A stretch of 64,000 bases of DNA from Hygrophila difformis (lineage: Eukaryota; Streptophyta; Magnoliopsida; Lamiales; Acanthaceae): positions 31,549,849-31,613,848 of the forward strand of contig JAOANR010000005.1 in the NCBI GenBank assembly GCA_030278955.1. Reading direction: 5' to 3'. Position 1 is the stretch's first letter, and each line of letters begins with the position of its first letter. Positions 11,663 through 22,340 of this stretch are shown in pieces. The translations under genes were made by a program, and so were the position numbers. The notes under the pieces are model-generated. The model was given only the letters and a program-made list of their open reading frames with translations, was not told the DNA's origin and did not search any database.

Positions 11663-11855
11663 TGTTGAGACTGCGACCTCCACCCTAACTCCGATATTAG
11701 TATGATATTGTCTACTTTGGGCAAAGCAGCACGATTTTGTTTTTGGACTCCTCCCAAAAGGCCTCATTTCTAATGGGAGTTGGGTGGACATGCACTTATA
11801 AGCAAGTCATTCTTTTCTTGCTTTACCGATGTCGGATGGGTTTGATACCCCAACA
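11663..11855 (-). repeat. TRIM LTR, primer-site side
   Basis: 193 bp, TGTTG...CAACA ends; matches the copy at about 11224-11405 with roughly 85-90% identity by eye. Confidence 0.8.
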
Positions 11856-12734
11856 CTTTTCCCCGGCACGCCCATGCCAAAACATGCATCAATAGTCCTC
11901 AAAGATATCAAATCCTGAAAGTAAATAAGGGACATAAAGTCAGCAAAAGGTGTTGAGTATGTCGACCCTTGCCCACAAAGGAGATAGGTGCTGAGTAAAT
12001 CAGCATGCTTAAACACAACAGTTATACATAAGTGCTATATAAATCTAATCCCAAGAACAGACAAAGACCACACCGTGTGTTACCGAGAATAGATCTCATC
12101 GGCAGACATGTTGTGTGGGGTTACCCCGCTATAGGGCCCAATTCACAAGCACATTCAAGGACGGTGAGGGAGGTCGGAAATTTCCTCCATTCACAAAGAA
12201 AAAGGTAAACGCATCGTACTGAAACAATGCTACCAAATCCTAGGAACTAGTTCGCAATATAGCCGTAGCAATCACAAAAATAGCATACCATCATCCAAAA
12301 GTAAAGTTCAGAGCAAGAAACATGATAAAAACATATAAATTGGGATATGAATCATATTAATGCTCAAATTAATTTAGGGCACACCCCCGAGGTTAAGAGT
12401 CCACTTACTGTCACCAAGGCAATCAACGGGGAGAATCACAACACAATATGAAGACCTACGAGCAATGATCCAAACACGGCTACTGGCGAACAGATCTTGC
12501 CGTCTAGCACCTTCTTACTAAATCTCACAATTCTTCTCCCTCTTTAATTCGGCGGGAATTTGCCCATGAGCTAACAGTGAGTACCACTAAGGTACTTCGT
12601 TACTGCAATTCGGTCGTAACGAAGTACTCGGCAGGCAAGGAAACCTTAGATCCGGCCTGGTATACCTGTGTGGTGCCTATAGTGCTAGTAAGGCCTAGTA
12701 TACCCGTGTGGTCTCATTTATGACTGCCACTATT
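11856..12734. other. Unassigned repeat-derived sequence with a perfect hairpin
   Basis: No ORF recognised. Inverted arms GTACTTCGTTAC (12592-12603) and GTAACGAAGTAC (12616-12627) form a perfect 12-bp stem with a 12-nt loop. Just after, TATACCTGTGTGGT and TATACCCGTGTGGT repeat about 36 bp apart. Probably LTR or untranslated sequence of the neighbouring decayed gypsy element. Confidence 0.4.
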
Positions 12735-14350
12735 TTTCATTCATCACTGGGTTGTATGCGGATTTGGTCGTAGTCGGTTTTGAGATCGATCTTTGTGAAT
12801 ATACTAGCACCCCCTACTTCTAACTTGCCGTCAAGCCTAGAAATCGGGTGGCGGTACTTGATGGTTGTTGTGTTTACTACGCGCCAGTAAACACACATTT
12901 TCCAAGCCCTGTTCTTCTTTAGAGCAAGTACCATCTGTATCGGAGATAAACTTTCCCTGACCCAACCTTTATACAGAAGGTCTTGGAATTTCATTTGTAC
13001 TTATGTCATTTCGTGGGGATTCATCCAGTATGTTGGTCTGGTGGTTATGGATGCTCCTGTCATGAAATCGATTTAGTGATCTACTCCTTTCAGTGGCAGG
13101 AGTCCTATACGAATTGTCTTGGCAAATTAGTGCACAAGATTATTCTCTTTGTGTGGTTTAGGTTTGACAAATGCTAGGAAATAGTAACCTAAAAAGTCGG
13201 ACTCATGAATGGCCTCCTGGAACTCAGTCTTGGTAATCATCAGACACTTTCCTACATTAGAAGTAGAAATAACATGAGTCGGTTTCTTAACAACGGTTTT
13301 ATCCTTTGCTTTAGCCTTGAACTCTGTAATGGCTTTCTTGATATTCTCGATCTGTCATGCTTGGTCAGCTTGCATTTTCTTTAGTGGTAACAACTTGATC
13401 ACAATTCCCTTATCATCATGCTTGAAGGATAAATCATTTTTAAACTACGACAGATGTTTTTTTTCTAGTCTGACATTAAAGGTCTCCCAAGCCGTACGTG
13501 GTAGGTTGTGATTGGCACCGCATTGCATAACATCCTTTCAGAATATGATCCCATTTTGATTGAAACATACGCTTGCCGCGCGACCATGGTGTGTCCGCTT
13601 TTATTAATCCAATGTAATTGGTATGATGATTACAGATGCAAATTTATCATTAATAAAACAGTGGCAGTGAAAATTGTTCTCCCTTTATTTACTAGCTGGG
13701 CTGCATGATTCCTCCGACTTCTAGACATTAAGTGCACACATTTCCACAATAGTGGTCATCACCTACTCCTTTTCTTTCAAGATAATCTGTTCTATGCCCT
13801 CCTCATCTTCATACTGAACAAGCTCATCATCACTCTCACTGTGCAGTTCTTTTTCACTATCAAACATATAGTACGACCTTTTTGTCCCGACCAAGTCTAG
13901 CTCTCTCAGTCTTCATGGTCTTGCCTCGGTCTTCTTGTTGGTATTCCTTAAATCCTTTGGTCAAATCCAATCATTGGCCTTGTAATGATGTTCCTCCTCA
14001 TAAGTTGATGCGTGCTTGTATTTATGTTACTTATCTATCCCTTGTTTAGTCAACTATCGCTTGTGAGAACTAGATCCAGCTGCGGTTTTTGCTAGCCTTG
14101 CATGTCTGTTAGGTCTCAATTTCAACAGCTATTTGCATTAGGGGATCCAAGTCAGCATATTGCCTCATATTGACTGTTTCGAGTATATCTCTTGAATTTG
14201 GAGATCAGAATAGGCTAGCTCGTCTTCCTCTACATGTGCTCTCATCATGTACTGTTCCAACTCCTTCAAGTATTCATTCATAATTGTACTCCCCTTCACG
14301 CAGTACTACATTTTCATGTATAGGTCACTTCGATAATTGCTTTGAATTAA
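12735..14350 (-). pseudogene. Ty3/gypsy gag-protease-RT remnant
   Basis: Minus-strand translations in order: gag tail (YLKELEQYMMRAHVEEDELA, about 14280-14170), protease-side fragments (MLCNAVPITTYHVRLGRP, about 13540-13480), a linker (LLPLKGVDH, about 13080), and the start of RT (GWVRESLSPIQMVLALKKN; then RHPISRLD and FTKIDLKTDYDQIRI, 12970-12750). Stops and frameshifts are frequent, and the usual RT sequence MCVDxR is MCVYWR. Sequence is lost after the DE(W)K position at 12735. No LTRs found. Confidence 0.75.
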
Positions 14351-14547
14351 ACTGGCTTCCGCAGAATAAGTAGTGATAAGAGATTACATTTTAAAAAAAA
14401 GAAAAAGATTATGCCTAAATTTTGTCTAAGAATGTTGGGCATGGGATTTATATGTTCTATATAAGAATTGTGTTACCATTTTGTGCAGGTTGTAAGCCGC
14501 CCTACAAAACATCAAGCTTTCTACTACTACCAATCAGAACCCTAATA
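14351..14547 (+). promoter_or_regulatory. Upstream region of the CNL gene
   Basis: About 200 bp between the gypsy remnant and the CNL start. An upstream in-frame ATG exists at 14422, but the extra 42 residues do not match the CC-domain start, so this stretch is treated as 5' UTR. No clear TATA box was identified. Confidence 0.3.
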
Positions 14548-17378
14548 ATGGCTGAGAGTGCAGTTAACTTCCTTCTCAACCAAATATCCACATGGCTCCA
14601 AGAGGAGACACAGTTGCTTCGAGGGCTTAGAGGTGAAACCCGACTCATTCGTGACGAACTGGAACAGATGAAGGCGTTCCTCAGAGTTGCTGATTACAAA
14701 GAAGAAACTGATCCCCAGGTCAAAGTATTAGTTAGACAAATACGGGAAATTTCATATGATGTCGAAGATGTTCTTGAAAGCTATATGCTCCAATGCACCA
14801 GTCATGATTCTTCTCATGGAATCAAAGCCCGTGCAGAAAAAATCTATGCATTGATTAAAAATTTGAAAGCCAAACATCGTGTTGCTTCTGAAATCAAGGA
14901 GCTAAGATCTAGAGCTGAAAATGCTTCAAAAAAATTCAGAGACATGCATGAGGTGCTAACTCCAGCCTCAAGTTCTAGTGGCATTGTTAGTGATGAGCAG
15001 TATGATGGTCGAGGTGATGCACTACTATTGGAAGATGCAGATGTTGTGGGCATTGAAAGACCTAAGAAACAGCTACTTGAGTGGATTTTGGCCTCCAATT
15101 ATACACTTAAAGTGGTTTCAGTGGTGGGTATGGCAGGATTGGGTAAAACCACTCTTGTCAAGAAGTTATATGATGCTCCATTGGTGAGGCAAGAGATTCC
15201 TTATCGCATCTGGATTAGTGTTTCAGAGACATATAAAGTTGAAAATCTTCTCCAGGACATGATTAAGCAATTGTTAGAAGGGGTGAAACAATCACCACCC
15301 GCCGGATTGGAAAGCATGAATTCTGATCGTATGAAAGATTTCATTTACAATTTCCTCGTCGACAAAAAGTATATAATTGTTCTAGATGATGTTTGGAGAC
15401 TAGATGTATGGGAAGCAATCCGATACTCATTTCCCAGACAAAATACTCAAGGTAGAGGTTGCATTATCATCACTTCTCGCTTTGTGAACATAGGCGACTA
15501 TGCATCTTCCGAAAGTGGTGGGAATGTTTATGATATTCAACCATTGTCTACAAATGAATCAAGACAGTTGTTTTACAAAAAGGCATTTCCGCATGGATCG
15601 TCATGTCCTCACCATTTGGAGGAAATTTCGAGCCAAATCTTACAAAAGTTGAAGGGATTACCACTTGCAATTGTTCTAATTGGTGGTGTCTTGGCTGCTA
15701 AGGGGAATAATATTAAAGAATGGAATGAATTTAGCCACAGTTTAGGATATCAACTAGAAGGACATGAACTTGTGAGGATGAAGAGATTACTTTCATTGAG
15801 TTACTATGACTTGCCTTATTATCTGAAAAGTTGTCTCCTATTCCTCAGCATTTTTCCAGAAGACCATTTGCTCGAGAGAGCTACTATAATTCGTTTGTGG
15901 ATAGCAGAAGGCTTTGTGGAGCCAAAAGAGGGGAAGTCTATTGAAGAAATAGCTGATGGATACCTCAATGACCTTTCCAATAGAAGTTTAATTCAAGTTG
16001 TGACAGTTTCTTATTATGGGAAACACAGAAATTTCCGTATTCACGACCTTGTGAGAGAATACCTTGTTTCGAGGGCAACAGAGCAAAATCTGACACTTGG
16101 TCGAATAGGAACAACATTGGATGGTCAAGTTCGGCGATTAGGACTTCAGGATAGCTTCGTTGGCCATGTTAGTCAAATCAACAAGTTTAAACGTCTTCGC
16201 CCTTCTATATTTTGGCTCGAATGATTTGCAGTGGCAATCAATAATATGCAAAGTGTTAGGTGCAGATTGTAGAATGTTGAAAGAACTTGATCTTAGAAGA
16301 GCTCCACTAGATGCCATACCGGATGAGGTCTTTGAATTATATGGGCTCAGATACTTGTGTTTAAGGTATACCAATGTCTCTGTCATCCCAAAATTGATTC
16401 GAAATCTCAAAAAATTGGAGACATTGGATCTTAAGGAAACTGAGGTGACTGAACTGCCCATGGAAATTCTAAAGCTCCAAAGTTTACGGTATCTTTTGGT
16501 GTATAAGTATCAACCTGGTCGATACCGTCCATTTCATATTACACAAAGCTTCAAAGCACCATATGATATTGGGGAATTAAAGTGCTTACAAAAGCTTTGC
16601 TACATAGATGCAAGTGTAAACGGGGAACGCACAAGGATCATGAGAGAAATACGGAAATTAACAAAATTGCAAAGATTGGGCATTGGAAAGCTGAAAAGAG
16701 AACATGGAAATGAACTTTGCTCTTCCCTAGCGAATCTTACTTCCTTAGTTTCACTCAGTATTTCGTCAAATTGAAGAAGATGAGGTATTGGACTTGGATT
16801 ACCATATGCCTCGTCCTTCTTTGCAATCTCTCAGAACTCTCGAACTACTTGGGCGTCTAGAAAAGGTACCGCAATGGATACCTTCTCTCATTGCACTCAC
16901 ACGTTTAGCTTTGCGTTGGAGCAAACTAGTAGAAGATCCACTTGAATATCTCCAAGGTCTTCCCAATCTGGAGGTCCTTAACGTAGCGGATCAGACTTAT
17001 GATGGAGAAGGATTGAACTTTAAGTCTGGAGGCTTCCCAAGGCTCAAGATATTGACTCTGTTCAGATTGATGAGATTGAGATGGGTGGTTGTAGAGAAGG
17101 GATCCATGTTGCGCCTCAAAACTTTCCAAATCTGGAATTGTGAAGCAATGATGGAGCTACCAATAGGCTTTGAGCATTTGACCAATCTCAGTGAAGTGGA
17201 ATTTGTCGATATGGCAGAGGAGTTTTTGAAAAATTTGGATAGAGATGACAGAATACACGGAAATTTTACCGTTATTATTGACAAGCTCGGAAGGGTACAT
17301 ATTTGCAGATTTTTATTCATTTTCACAATTACAATAAGCAAACAATGGCTATTTACTCATTCAAAAAATATAAATTAA
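14548..17378 (+). pseudogene. CNL disease-resistance gene, RPM1-like, LRR frameshifted
   Basis: Start chosen at MAESAVNFLLNQISTW, the standard Rx-N opening. The first frame runs 558 residues to a stop at 16224. Residues 1-130 are the coiled coil, with SYDVEDVLESY (EDVID region) near 70. NB-ARC motifs: P-loop VVGMAGLGKTT (about 192), kinase-2 YIIVLDDVW (about 275), RNBS-B GCIIITSR (about 304), GLPL in KLKGLPLAIV (about 369), RNBS-D LKSCLLFLSIFPED (about 425), and MHD as FRIHDLV (about 496). The LRR continues in frame 2 after a shift at about 16195-16206, then in frame 3 after a one-base gain within 16767-16771. Intact CNLs act in cytosolic effector recognition. The transcript could still give a CC-NB protein, which cannot be told from sequence. 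The last ~25 codons diverge and may be intronic. Confidence 0.85.
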
Positions 17379-17560
17379 CGGGTCCAACATTGTTGCTTCT
17401 CACATTGCTTTATAGTTGATATTCACTTTTCTGATTCGTTTAAATTTAAAAGAAGTATGTTTGGAGACTTTAATTTTAGTTTTTTTTTTCCAAAAAAGAA
17501 AATTTTTTGACATAGTGTCTTCGGTTGAAGTGACATTTGATGAAATGTGATCTCCAAATA
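17379..17560. other. AT-rich 3' flank of the CNL gene
   Basis: No coding signal. A possible splice donor lies just upstream (AAGG/GTACAT, about 17295), so part of the stretch could be an intron or 3' UTR. Confidence 0.3.
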
Positions 17561-19080
17561 AGTTCAATAAGTCAAACTAATGAGATCCTGCCCTGATTAT
17601 GGAGATGGACATCTAACTTCGGGAATATTTTGGCTGAGAACAGGAGGTGGCGTTTGTAGTGATAGTGTGAATTTTGTGCTTGCTAATGATATATATTTTG
17701 GATGTTTATGTGGTGCTTTTGGTAGCATTTTACTCTTGTTATGCTTGTTTTGTTGGTTGTAGGAGTAAAGCATGGGAAAATGGGAAAAGGAAGAAACAAA
17801 AGAGAAGAAAAAGAAGAAGTGGACAGGTTGGTATGGAATCACTAGTCATGGCCATGACTAGCTAATGAGGAGGAAGCTGAAATTGAAGACACATGGGCCC
17901 AAGCCCAAGTCCATGTCCAGCCTAGCCCATTACACAAATAAGATTGGGGGACAAGAAAGTGGATGGCTGCAGGCTAGAGAGAGTTTACTTTCTGCAAAAA
18001 CACTTTTTAGTTGACTATTTTTAGATTTGGCTTTTGGAAAGGGGGAAAGCTAATTTATTAAAAGAGGGGCCTGGGAACGAGAGAGGCATACCAGATTTTT
18101 TGAGATTCACTTTTTGGGAGACAGATTTTGAAGAGGAAGAACAAGAAGAAAACGTCCAGGCAGAAAAGAGGAAGGGAGGAGCAGACCGGAGCAGTCACCG
18201 ATCAAAGGCTTTCTTCTCCCCTCTTCTCTCTGATTTTGGTTGTATTTTCCTTTTCTTACTTTTGTTTCTATGAAATTAGAATAGAGTTTTACTTTTCTCT
18301 AGTTTAGAGATTTGGTGAAGAATGGCTTTGGGGTTTTGTGAGATGATGTAGTTATGGCTATAAAACTATATTGTGCTTTTGGTATTTATACAATTTCTAT
18401 GCTTAGGGTTTACTATTGTTAATTTAGATGAATGTTTATGGATCCGAATGTTTATCTAGATTAATGATTGAATGCCAATTTGATTTGGGTATCCGTAATT
18501 GTACTTGAATTGAATAGGTGGTAACCGGGTTGATTAGTTCCTTCCCGGGGAATTGTATAATCAAATTGGGAATTACTCCGTGTAGGTAGTAATTGGTTTG
18601 AATCGGGCTTTTCTAGATTATAATGCAATTGGACAACATCTTCTACGGGCGTACCTAGAAGTGTTAGTTTGATTAGGGGCAATTAACGGGCGTACCTTAA
18701 TTGTCTAAACTGAAAAGAAAAGTTGGTTGTCTAAGCGGACCTGACAACTATAACTCGTTTATCAATTGACACAATGTTTATGCATCGATGATCTTACCCA
18801 AATGTCATTCCAAATCAATCTTTGAACTAGAGGTTTTTAATTCCAATACTTTGTTTTAATTTATATTCTTGATGTCACTTATCATTTTCATAGTTTGTAG
18901 AATTAATTAGCTTTTTAGTTCTTGTTATCATTTTCTTGTTCTCAAAATACAAATCCCCCCTTTAAAATATTGTATATATTATGAGAATGTGGTAATCCAA
19001 TCCCTGAGGACTCGACCCTTGTCACTGCTATATTATATTTATTTTGTGCTTGGTGGCACAGGAATTAAATTATCTTTTGC
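17560..19080 (+). repeat. Probable solo LTR of a LARD/gypsy-type element
   Basis: It has the look of a plant gypsy LTR: a purine-rich, GAAGAG-rich leader zone (18030-18200), then CTTTCTTCTCCCCTCTTCTC, and a long run of phrases such as GGGCGTACC (18646 and 18688). It ends with the LTR-tail phrase CCCTGAGGACTCGACCCTTG near 19000. Both ends are uncertain, and no internal region flanks it. It could alternatively lie in a 3'-UTR intron of the CNL gene, because TTTTGCAG at about 19080 is a good acceptor. Confidence 0.45.
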
Positions 19081-20172
19081 AGCTATACGACAAGCTGTCA
19101 TGTAGTGAGCTTTTCGGCATTATATATGGTCAGCCCTGATTGTCTGGTCCATTATCATTGAAGGGCTCATCTGCTTCATTTCCGTTTATGGCGAAGGCTG
19201 ATTTCTACAGTTTGCTGGGGCTCCTATGTGTCTCGCCGGCCAGCTTCATGCTCCTTAGCAATTTTTCTGTATTAGTTGCAAGTTGCCACTTGTAAGTGGT
19301 GTCAGAATTTTTCGATTGAGTTTTAACTTCTATGCACTCATGAATCATGTGTGGTTGTGGCTTACTGGCTTTGAGGGTTCTCTATCTGTAGATCTTTGTT
19401 GGCATTCTCTTATTTACTTGTTCCGTTGGTGCTTCTCCTGCCGAATTTGGACATCTCTTTATTGTATGAGTGAACTTGTCTGTATGAAACATTAACTTCG
19501 TATGGTGTTTATCATTATATATTTAACCTGCTACTGCTACTGTGGATAGAAACAGAACATGCAGTCTGCAGAGAGTTGGTTAACTGTAGCGTGTTTGTGT
19601 ATTTACACTATTTACATCATTGTACCGTAAATGAGTGGGGGATACGACATTTTGGTATGGATAAGAGCTATTATACTCATTACCAATTGATTTCGGATTG
19701 TGATTCACACATGATGAGGGGTTGGGCGCATGATTTGTAATTGTAAGTCCAGCTTGTTGTAGGATTAGCAACCTTCCTAATGTGTAATCACATCACCCTA
19801 CGGTGGTGGGTTGTTGGAGATGGGGCTCAACTCCCCAATCTCATCCCCGAGACTCCATGAATTTTAATTGATTCTTTACAATACGTATATAAGTATACAA
19901 GATTTCTCCCAAACATAGAAAGTCGTCAACAAATTCTATATATAATCTACCGGATTTTCTAAACTTACTGGCTTTTTAAAGTCCAAAAAAGTTCTAACAA
20001 ATCCCAATTGAATTGAATACGCACATGTAATTGTGTGGCAAAACTCCTATTACCACCTTTTATATGTGCTTGGCCTAAAGAAAAATAAAAAAATAAATGA
20101 ATACGCACCACTATAAACATGTAAATCTTATTATTCAATAAAAAAAAAAGAAAAAAGTTTGAGGTTGCATTT
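19081..20172. other. Unassigned non-coding sequence
   Basis: 19081-19530 is less AT-rich, follows a splice-acceptor-like TTTTGCAG, and could be a terminal exon/3' UTR of the CNL gene. 19800-19850 has a GAGATGGGG/CCCCAATCTC inverted pair. No supported gene. Confidence 0.3.
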
Positions 20173-20180
20173 ATTGTAAA
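20173..20180. repeat. Target-site duplication of the 20181-20877 element
   Basis: ATTGTAAA, identical to 20878-20885. Confidence 0.85.
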
Positions 20181-20877
20181 TAGGGGTGTAAATGACACTG
20201 ATAGGCTCGTAAAATATTCGGGCTCGACTCGATCAAAACTCGACCAAAGCTCGACTCGAATTCGAGATCGGCTCGGAAGGTTAATGAGCCCGAGCCGAGC
20301 TAACCAATACTCGGCTCGAAAGCTCGATAATAGGCTCGAATATATATATATATATAGACACACATATCAATTATACATAGTAAATGTATAATCTATAAAT
20401 TTTCTTTTCTATTTTTTCTTTTTTTATGGTTAGAAGTAGGAACTAGGAATAGTTTAATATATTAAATCTATTAAACTTCAATCATTCAAATTTTTAAGTT
20501 CATTATTTAATAATTTGACGATTATTCTTATTTTATATCGAGCTTAGTTTGGGAATGGAGACCTGGTCCAGTGGTAATGTCCCATCTATCCATCTTTTTA
20601 ACTTGTGTGATTTGAGCCCCTACACATATTTATTAACATATGAGTGGCAATGTTAAAAAAAAAAACAAAAAAAAAACAAAACAAAAAAAACAAAAAAAAG
20701 AAAAAACTCGAGCTTTATTCGAGCCTCAAGCCGAGCTCGAATTTGGCTTTTTTATGTCGAGCTCGAGCCGAGCTCAATCTTTTAAAGCTCGTCGAGCTTC
20801 GAGCTTCGAGCTCGAGCCGAGCCGAATTTTTCCTTAATCGAGCCGCTCGAGCTCGGCTCGGCTCGTTTACACCCCTA
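20181..20877. mobile_element. hAT-like non-autonomous element with GAGCTCGAGC blocks
   Basis: Terminal inverted repeats TAGGGGTGTAAATGA (left) and, read inward from the right, TAGGGGTGTAAACGA. A perfect 8-bp target duplication ATTGTAAA flanks it at 20173-20180 and 20878-20885. Both sides of the interior carry self-complementary GGCTCGAGC/CTCGAGCCGAG blocks; the middle is AT-rich with an A-rich run. 697 bp, no transposase. An 8-bp duplication and short TIR fit the hAT superfamily. Confidence 0.88.
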
Positions 20878-21135
20878 ATTGTAAACAAACCACAGGCAGC
20901 ATCTAACGTCCCACTGGGCATGCTCGAGTCAAGTCTTAAATTCCAAGTCAACCGGGCATCGATCGGACACGCCGAATTACGTTGATCTTTAGGGATGCGA
21001 TGTCTCCCAAATATGTACTCTATTTTATTCTTCATTGAAATTTTCGAAAAACGCCACGGGTATATGTCATCTTCGACAACTATTCTCAGTTTCTGCTACT
21101 TTTTTTTTTTTTTGTCAATATATAACTCTTAATAT

Positions 21136-21742
21136 TAGGGCTGGGGAAAGATATCGAATATACCGCATACCGCACATACCGTACCGGAAAAATACCGAGA
21201 ATACCGAAATTTTCGGTATACCGTAATTTCGGTACGGTATCATACCGTACCGTAAAATTTCGGTACGGTAACGGTATAAATTTTTTGATACTGCGGTATA
21301 CCGTTACCGTACCGAACTTCGGTATATACCGCGGTATCGGTATATTGGTATATACCGATTGTTCGGTATGTCGGTATATACCGCGATACCGTTATATACC
21401 GTAATACCGGTATGCTGGTATGTAGCGAAAGTTCGGTATGTCGATATATACCGCAATACCGGTATGTCGGTATGTAGCAAATGTTCGGTATGTCGGTATA
21501 TACCGCGATACCGGTATTTCGATATGTACCGAATGTTCGGTATAACGGTATATACTGAAGTTACCGAAATGTCGGTATGGCAACGGTATGAAAATATTTC
21601 ATACCGAAACTTTCGGTATACCGAAGATCGGTATACCGAAAGGTTCGGTACGGCAACGGTACGAAATTTTTCATACCGTGAAGTTCGGTACGGTATACGG
21701 TACGGCGAAATTTGTACGGTATACCGTACCGAACCACCCCTA
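21136..21742. mobile_element. Palindromic CGGTATACCG-rich MITE
   Basis: Starts TAGGGCTGGGG and ends CCACCCCTA, an imperfect inverted pair. The whole 607 bp is built of CGGTA/TACCG words, including CGGTATACCG palindromes. Within it a unit starting TTCGGTATGTCGG recurs at 21362, 21432, 21484 and 21536 (spacing 70, 52, 52). No clear target duplication. Open frames across it on both strands are artefacts of the repeat. hAT-like by its ends. Confidence 0.75.
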
Positions 21743-21768
21743 CTAAGATATACGACTTTTTTAATGAT

Positions 21769-22052
21769 TTTTTTTTTTTTGCTGAACAACCTATTAAAAT
21801 TAGAAACTGAGTGTTAGAGCCCATGCCACACAAATGGGATGTTTGGAAGTCAGCAGATCAGCAGATAGCAAATTCGGAGAGAGAACTGTGAGACAATATA
21901 CTCTTCCAATATGCTATATGCTGGTGAATATGCTGTCATCCAAACAGCCCCAAAATATAAAAAGTCAAATTGGGAGGGATAGTGGGTCGGGTGGGGAGAA
22001 TCGAACCTCTAATCTAAAAGTTGGGAGTCAGAGATGGTCAAGTCCTCATCCA
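21769..22052 (-). mobile_element. tRNA-derived SINE interrupted by a MITE
   Basis: On the minus strand: head GATGAGGACTTGACCATC (A-box-like), B-box-like GAGGTTCGATTCTCC (about 22015-22000), then CACCCGACCCACTATCCCTC. The 3' part reaches an A tail (poly-T on plus at 21770-21780). The 116-bp MITE at 21836-21951 sits between body and tail. Confidence 0.65.
21836..21951. mobile_element. Short MITE, GGGGYTGTTTGGA type, copy 1
   Basis: Left GGGATGTTTGGAAGTCAGCA and right TGCTGTCATCCAAACAGCCCC are inverted relatives. The core TGTGAGACAATATACTCTTC recurs almost unchanged at about 41431-41450. 116 bp, no coding. Confidence 0.7.
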
Positions 22053-22057
22053 TTTTT

Positions 22058-22340
22058 TTTTCATGATTTTTTTGCTAAACAACTTATACAGACGAAAAAA
22101 GTGTTGGGAGCCCATGCTATTTTTTTTCATGAATTTGATAAATTAAGTATATTATTTAAATTTCACAAATACAAGATTTGCATATTATAAATAATTTGGT
22201 AAGAAAGTGTAAAAGCACACGTGTCACAATTTTTATTTTTAGTAGCACTCATATGTCGACAAGGTGCTGAATAATATATACATTTTTTTTGGTGAACAGC
22301 CTATACAGGCTAGTAAAGTGGCGGTGGGAGCCCATGTCAC
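22058..22340 (-). repeat. Two SINE 3'-end fragments
   Basis: T-run plus GCTAAACAACTTATACAGACG...GGGAGCCCATG (22060-22115) and T-run plus GGTGAACAGCCTATACAGGCT...GGGAGCCCATGTCAC (22285-22340) are the reverse of the tail (AGCCTATATAGGTTGTTCAG) seen in the plus-strand SINE at 24440-24470. Confidence 0.55.

Larger units (their letters stand above)
11224..11855 (-). mobile_element. TRIM retrotransposon (terminal-repeat in miniature)
   Basis: Two LTRs of about 190 bp share CTCCACCCTAACTC, TTAGTATGATATTGTC, TTTTTGGACTCCTCCCAAAA and CTTATAAGC. The right copy spans 11663 (TGTTG) to 11855 (CAACA). The left copy spans about 11224-11405 and has lost a clean end. Between them lie about 255 bp. Next to the right LTR the plus strand reads GGGCTCTGATACCACT, the complement of an initiator-Met primer site. 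Next to the left LTR the minus strand reads GGTTTGAAGGGAGG, a purine tract. Orientation is therefore minus. No coding capacity, as expected for a TRIM. No target duplication could be read. Confidence 0.85.

Noticed and set aside
11528..11791. Minus-strand frames of 62-87 codons
   Set aside because: Span the TRIM primer site and LTR; non-coding element.
20640..20985. Lys-rich and Arg/Ala-rich frames
   Set aside because: Translations of the A-run and GCTCGAGC blocks of the hAT-like element.
21304..21833. Open frames of 60-160 codons on both strands (Tyr/Arg-rich, repeating YRYTEH)
   Set aside because: They are translations of the CGGTATACCG repeat; no start context or domain.
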